Source: Betaproteobacteria bacterium HGW-Betaproteobacteria-8 (GTDB taxonomy: Bacteria; Pseudomonadota; Gammaproteobacteria; Burkholderiales; Methylophilaceae). From it: a stretch of DNA of 6,974 nucleotides. Positions 6,323 to 6,974 of the stretch are shown piece after piece (position 1 is the first letter of the stretch; each line of letters opens with the position of its first letter). The notes beneath the pieces are model-generated. The model saw only the letters and a program-made list of their open reading frames with translations, ran no database searches and was not told the origin of the DNA. The position numbers were made by a program, and so were the translations under genes. The stretch is from NCBI GenBank assembly GCA_002842135.1, contig PHCD01000084.1:1-6974 (forward strand). The letters run 5' to 3'.

Positions 6323-6974
6323 TCAAAACTCTTCCCAATCGCCATTGTCAGTCCCGGTTTTTACCAACTTGCCCGGTGCCACAGATACCCCGGATTCGAT
6401 CCTTGCCTGCATGGCATGAATCGCCTGCACCGTCCGATTGGAATTCCTCGAGAAATCCGCACCCAGAAGTTTCTTTGCTTCATCGATCTGGCTGCACTCA
6501 ACGGCCTCTACGATTGCACCCACACTCTTGTGGAATTCAGCATGCACTTGGCGCAAATCCCGGTATTCTGGCAACGAGCCATACCTTAGCGCATCGCCAT
6601 AAATCCACTTGCCCAGATCGCACTTGTCGTCACATGAAACTACAGAAGCATCAAGACGCTCCCGGGAGCGTCCATGCATGTAATCGACCAGGCGCATCTT
6701 CCATTTGGCATGCGCCTGCTCGGCTTCCTTGAACGAGAATTTCTTCACGGCAACGGATTTGCCAGTAACGACATTCAGGTTGCGTTTTCCTGCAGCGCCT
6801 GTTGATTCGCCACCCAGTTTGAACACGCCAACAGCGGCATTCATTTCCTCGGCCTGTTCCATCAGGGATTCGGCGGCAGCGGCAGCTTGCTCAACCAGGG
6901 CGGCATTCTGTTGCGTGACTTCGTCCATCTGGGTCACGGCGCTGTTGACCTGGTCGATGCCGGAGCTCTGTTCG
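6323..6974 (-). CDS. Methyl-accepting chemotaxis protein with C-terminal CZB zinc domain (5' part beyond right edge)
   Basis: Only the last 216 residues are present and there is no start in the window. The fragment opens with the end of the MCP signalling hairpin (SSGIDQVNSAVTQMDEVTQQ, then NAALVEQAAAAAESL), where the C-terminal methylation helix lies. A linker of about 40 residues leads to a CZB domain at roughly 80-190 of the fragment. H88, C118 (in CDLGKWIY), H144 and H148 (HAEFH) match the three-His, one-Cys zinc site of the family, with spacings close to DgcZ. C114 and C160 are extra cysteines. The protein ends DWEEF, a form of the W-x-x-F pentapeptide that tethers CheR and CheB. The sensor domain is unknown because it is outside the window. 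CZB receptors are known to sense zinc or oxidants such as hypochlorous acid; either is only a possibility here. Confidence 0.95.
   Translation of the reverse strand, partial: EQSSGIDQVNSAVTQMDEVTQQNAALVEQAAAAAESLMEQAEEMNAAVGVFKLGGESTGAAGKRNLNVVTGKSVAVKKFSFKEAEQAHAKWKMRLVDYMHGRSRERLDASVVSCDDKCDLGKWIYGDALRYGSLPEYRDLRQVHAEFHKSVGAIVEAVECSQIDEAKKLLGADFSRNSNRTVQAIHAMQARIESGVSVAPGKLVKTGTDNGDWEEF

Overview
The window is a chemotaxis and flagellar export locus of a motile Gram-negative proteobacterium. All eight recognisable genes lie on the minus strand, so transcription runs from right to left: mcp (3' end only), cheR, cheD, cheB, cheY, cheZ, flhB, flhA (5' end only). This is the enteric order (receptor-cheR-cheB-cheY-cheZ, then flhB-flhA) with a cheD added between cheR and cheB. 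CheZ, FlhB of the Salmonella length, a sigma-28 type promoter, base composition near 50% G+C by eye and the cheD insertion fit a betaproteobacterium. My impression is an Oxalobacteraceae- or Methylophilaceae-like genome, but the genus cannot be fixed from sequence alone.

Right part (about 4763-6974). A chemoreceptor fragment carries the end of the MCP signalling hairpin, a zinc-binding CZB domain and a C-terminal W-x-x-F docking tail. It is followed by the methyltransferase CheR and the receptor deamidase CheD. Between cheD and cheB sits a 185-bp element with 18-bp terminal inverted repeats, a probable 4-bp target duplication (TTAG) and two diverged 57-bp internal units. It looks like a non-autonomous miniature transposable element inserted exactly at the cheD stop codon.

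Middle part (about 2250-4552). CheB (methylesterase/amidase) is followed by a hairpin that may attenuate transcription. Then come a near-consensus sigma-28 (FliA) promoter, a 5' leader with a perfect inverted repeat, and the cheY-cheZ pair. All catalytic and phosphoryl-transfer residues are intact.

Left part (1-2249). A 303-base gap without a convincing gene separates cheZ from flhB. It contains a 15-bp perfect hairpin directly after the cheZ stop, three tandem 15-bp repeats, and several smaller inverted repeats. flhB and flhA overlap by four bases (ATGA). They encode the two main membrane gate proteins of the flagellar type III export apparatus.

The genes form one functional unit. The receptor controls the kinase CheA (outside the window), CheR, CheB and CheD adapt the receptor, CheY-P carries the signal to the motor, CheZ removes it, and FlhB/FlhA export the filament and hook subunits. 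I see no new enzymatic system. The unusual content lies in the intergenic DNA.
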